Source: Thalassomonas actiniarum (GTDB taxonomy: Bacteria; Pseudomonadota; Gammaproteobacteria; Enterobacterales; Alteromonadaceae). From it: a stretch of DNA of 64,000 nucleotides. The DNA lies in the NCBI RefSeq assembly GCF_000948975.2, contig NZ_CP059735.1:1922001-1986000 (forward strand), in the 5' to 3' direction. Shown here piece after piece: positions 63,688 to 64,000 of this stretch (its first letter is position 1; each line of letters begins with the position of its first letter). Below the pieces are notes generated by a model. It worked only from the letters and a program-made list of their open reading frames with translations. It searched no databases and had not been told where the DNA came from. The position numbers and the translations under genes are program-made.

Positions 63688-64000
63688 TTACTTTTTCTTG
63701 AGCCTGTGTTTTAATTCCGACTCCAGTTCATAGGGATAAATGACCAGGCCTTCTTCTGCCTGGTTGGGAAACACCACTACCGCCAGTTCATCTTCTTCCA
63801 GGCCCGGACTCCAGTGACTGAGCCATTTGTCCAGGGTGATGGCCTGTGCCTGACAATCTTGCCATTCATTGGTGGCCCAGCTTTGAGCAAATTCCTGATT
63901 GGGCCAGACGGGAACGCAGTCTTCATCTTCGGAGTTTAACATCACACAACCGTGTTCATCGGTGAGGATCCAAATTTCCTGGTTGGTGATTGCCTGTTTC
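63688..64000 (-). CDS. DUF2750 protein, partial at the window edge
   Basis: The visible C-terminal part (about 104 residues) matches DUF2750: IWILTDEHGCVMLNSEDEDC, VPVWPNQEFAQSWA, ITLDKWLSHWSPGL and DELAVVVFPNQAEEGLVIYP. The frame is open to the right edge, so the start lies beyond the window; the ATG/GTG near 63945 is internal to the domain. It ends in a Lys-rich tail. Function is unknown, and the protein is probably cytosolic. Confidence 0.85.
   Translation of the reverse strand, partial: KQAITNQEIWILTDEHGCVMLNSEDEDCVPVWPNQEFAQSWATNEWQDCQAQAITLDKWLSHWSPGLEEDELAVVVFPNQAEEGLVIYPYELESELKHRLKKK

Noticed and set aside
1-64000. tRNA, rRNA, transposase or phage genes
   Set aside because: None was recognised on either strand by reading the sequence and translated frames; a dedicated tRNA scan could not be run.

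Overview
The window reads as a chromosomal segment of a marine gammaproteobacterium, most likely order Alteromonadales and close to Colwelliaceae (Thalassomonas or Colwellia type). This is inferred from the comEC-msbA-lpxK-ycaR-kdsB gene order, a choline-to-betaine osmoprotection locus, PEP-CTERM proteins with a PrsT-like TPR protein, many secreted or outer-membrane peptidases, and moderate GC content with AT-rich intergenic DNA. Nothing is a clear insertion sequence, prophage, tRNA, rRNA or CRISPR array.

Layout. 1-4.4 kb: the end of comEC, then a lipid A/Kdo operon (msbA, lpxK, Trm112-like ycaR, kdsB). 4.5-9.9 kb: a coiled-coil protein, a DUF2007 protein, and a lipoprotein coupled to an S9 peptidase that carries Sel1 repeats. 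10.2-14.5 kb: an RND efflux adaptor and pump. 14.8-23.6 kb: an unknown cytosolic protein, a first 51-bp tandem repeat array, an M1 aminopeptidase lipoprotein, a parvulin, a DGSG-repeat beta-solenoid protein, a very large metalloprotease/propeller/beta-barrel protein, and a CHRD-domain PEP-CTERM protein. 23.9-32.4 kb: peroxiredoxin-glutaredoxin, an Lpd-like flavoprotein, a CBS protein, CreA with an unknown partner, the NfeD-slipin membrane pair, a Sfp-type phosphopantetheinyl transferase, a small methyltransferase and a zinc-ribbon protein. 32.4-41.6 kb: a long non-coding leader or sRNA locus, an S8 protease with TDLLIWKT repeats, a propeller sensor with a degenerate GGDEF domain, and a convergent hybrid kinase with an AraC output domain. 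42-47.7 kb: a GSAM-like aminotransferase, a PEP-CTERM protein, and PrsT. 47.8-52.5 kb: a small ORF, a DUF748 protein, and the argO/argP pair. 52.7-58.8 kb: betI-betB-betA, a short BCCT-type transporter with a coupled leader ORF, and a TorF-family porin. 58.9-64 kb: a second 51-bp tandem array, an M28 peptidase, a penicillin-acylase-family lipoprotein, and a DUF2750 protein cut by the right edge.

How the genes work together. The best functional units are the envelope lipid A/Kdo operon, the tripartite-type efflux pair (its outer-membrane channel is not in the window), the choline uptake and oxidation operon under BetI, and the arginine exporter with its activator. Many remaining genes are secreted hydrolases, which fits a polymer- and protein-degrading marine heterotroph.

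The most unusual signal is a family of 51-bp tandem repeats found at two loci 43 kb apart (15555-15690 and 58901-59108). Both arrays start at the U-tract of an intrinsic terminator. Each unit folds into the same two-stage hairpin with an AGGA loop, and two base pairs differ between the loci by compensatory substitutions. Each full unit also carries a ribosome-binding-like site followed by a hexapeptide ORF. Other points of note are betI lacking a standard start codon at its family-conserved N-terminus, and a terminator-ended non-coding transcript candidate upstream of the S8 protease.
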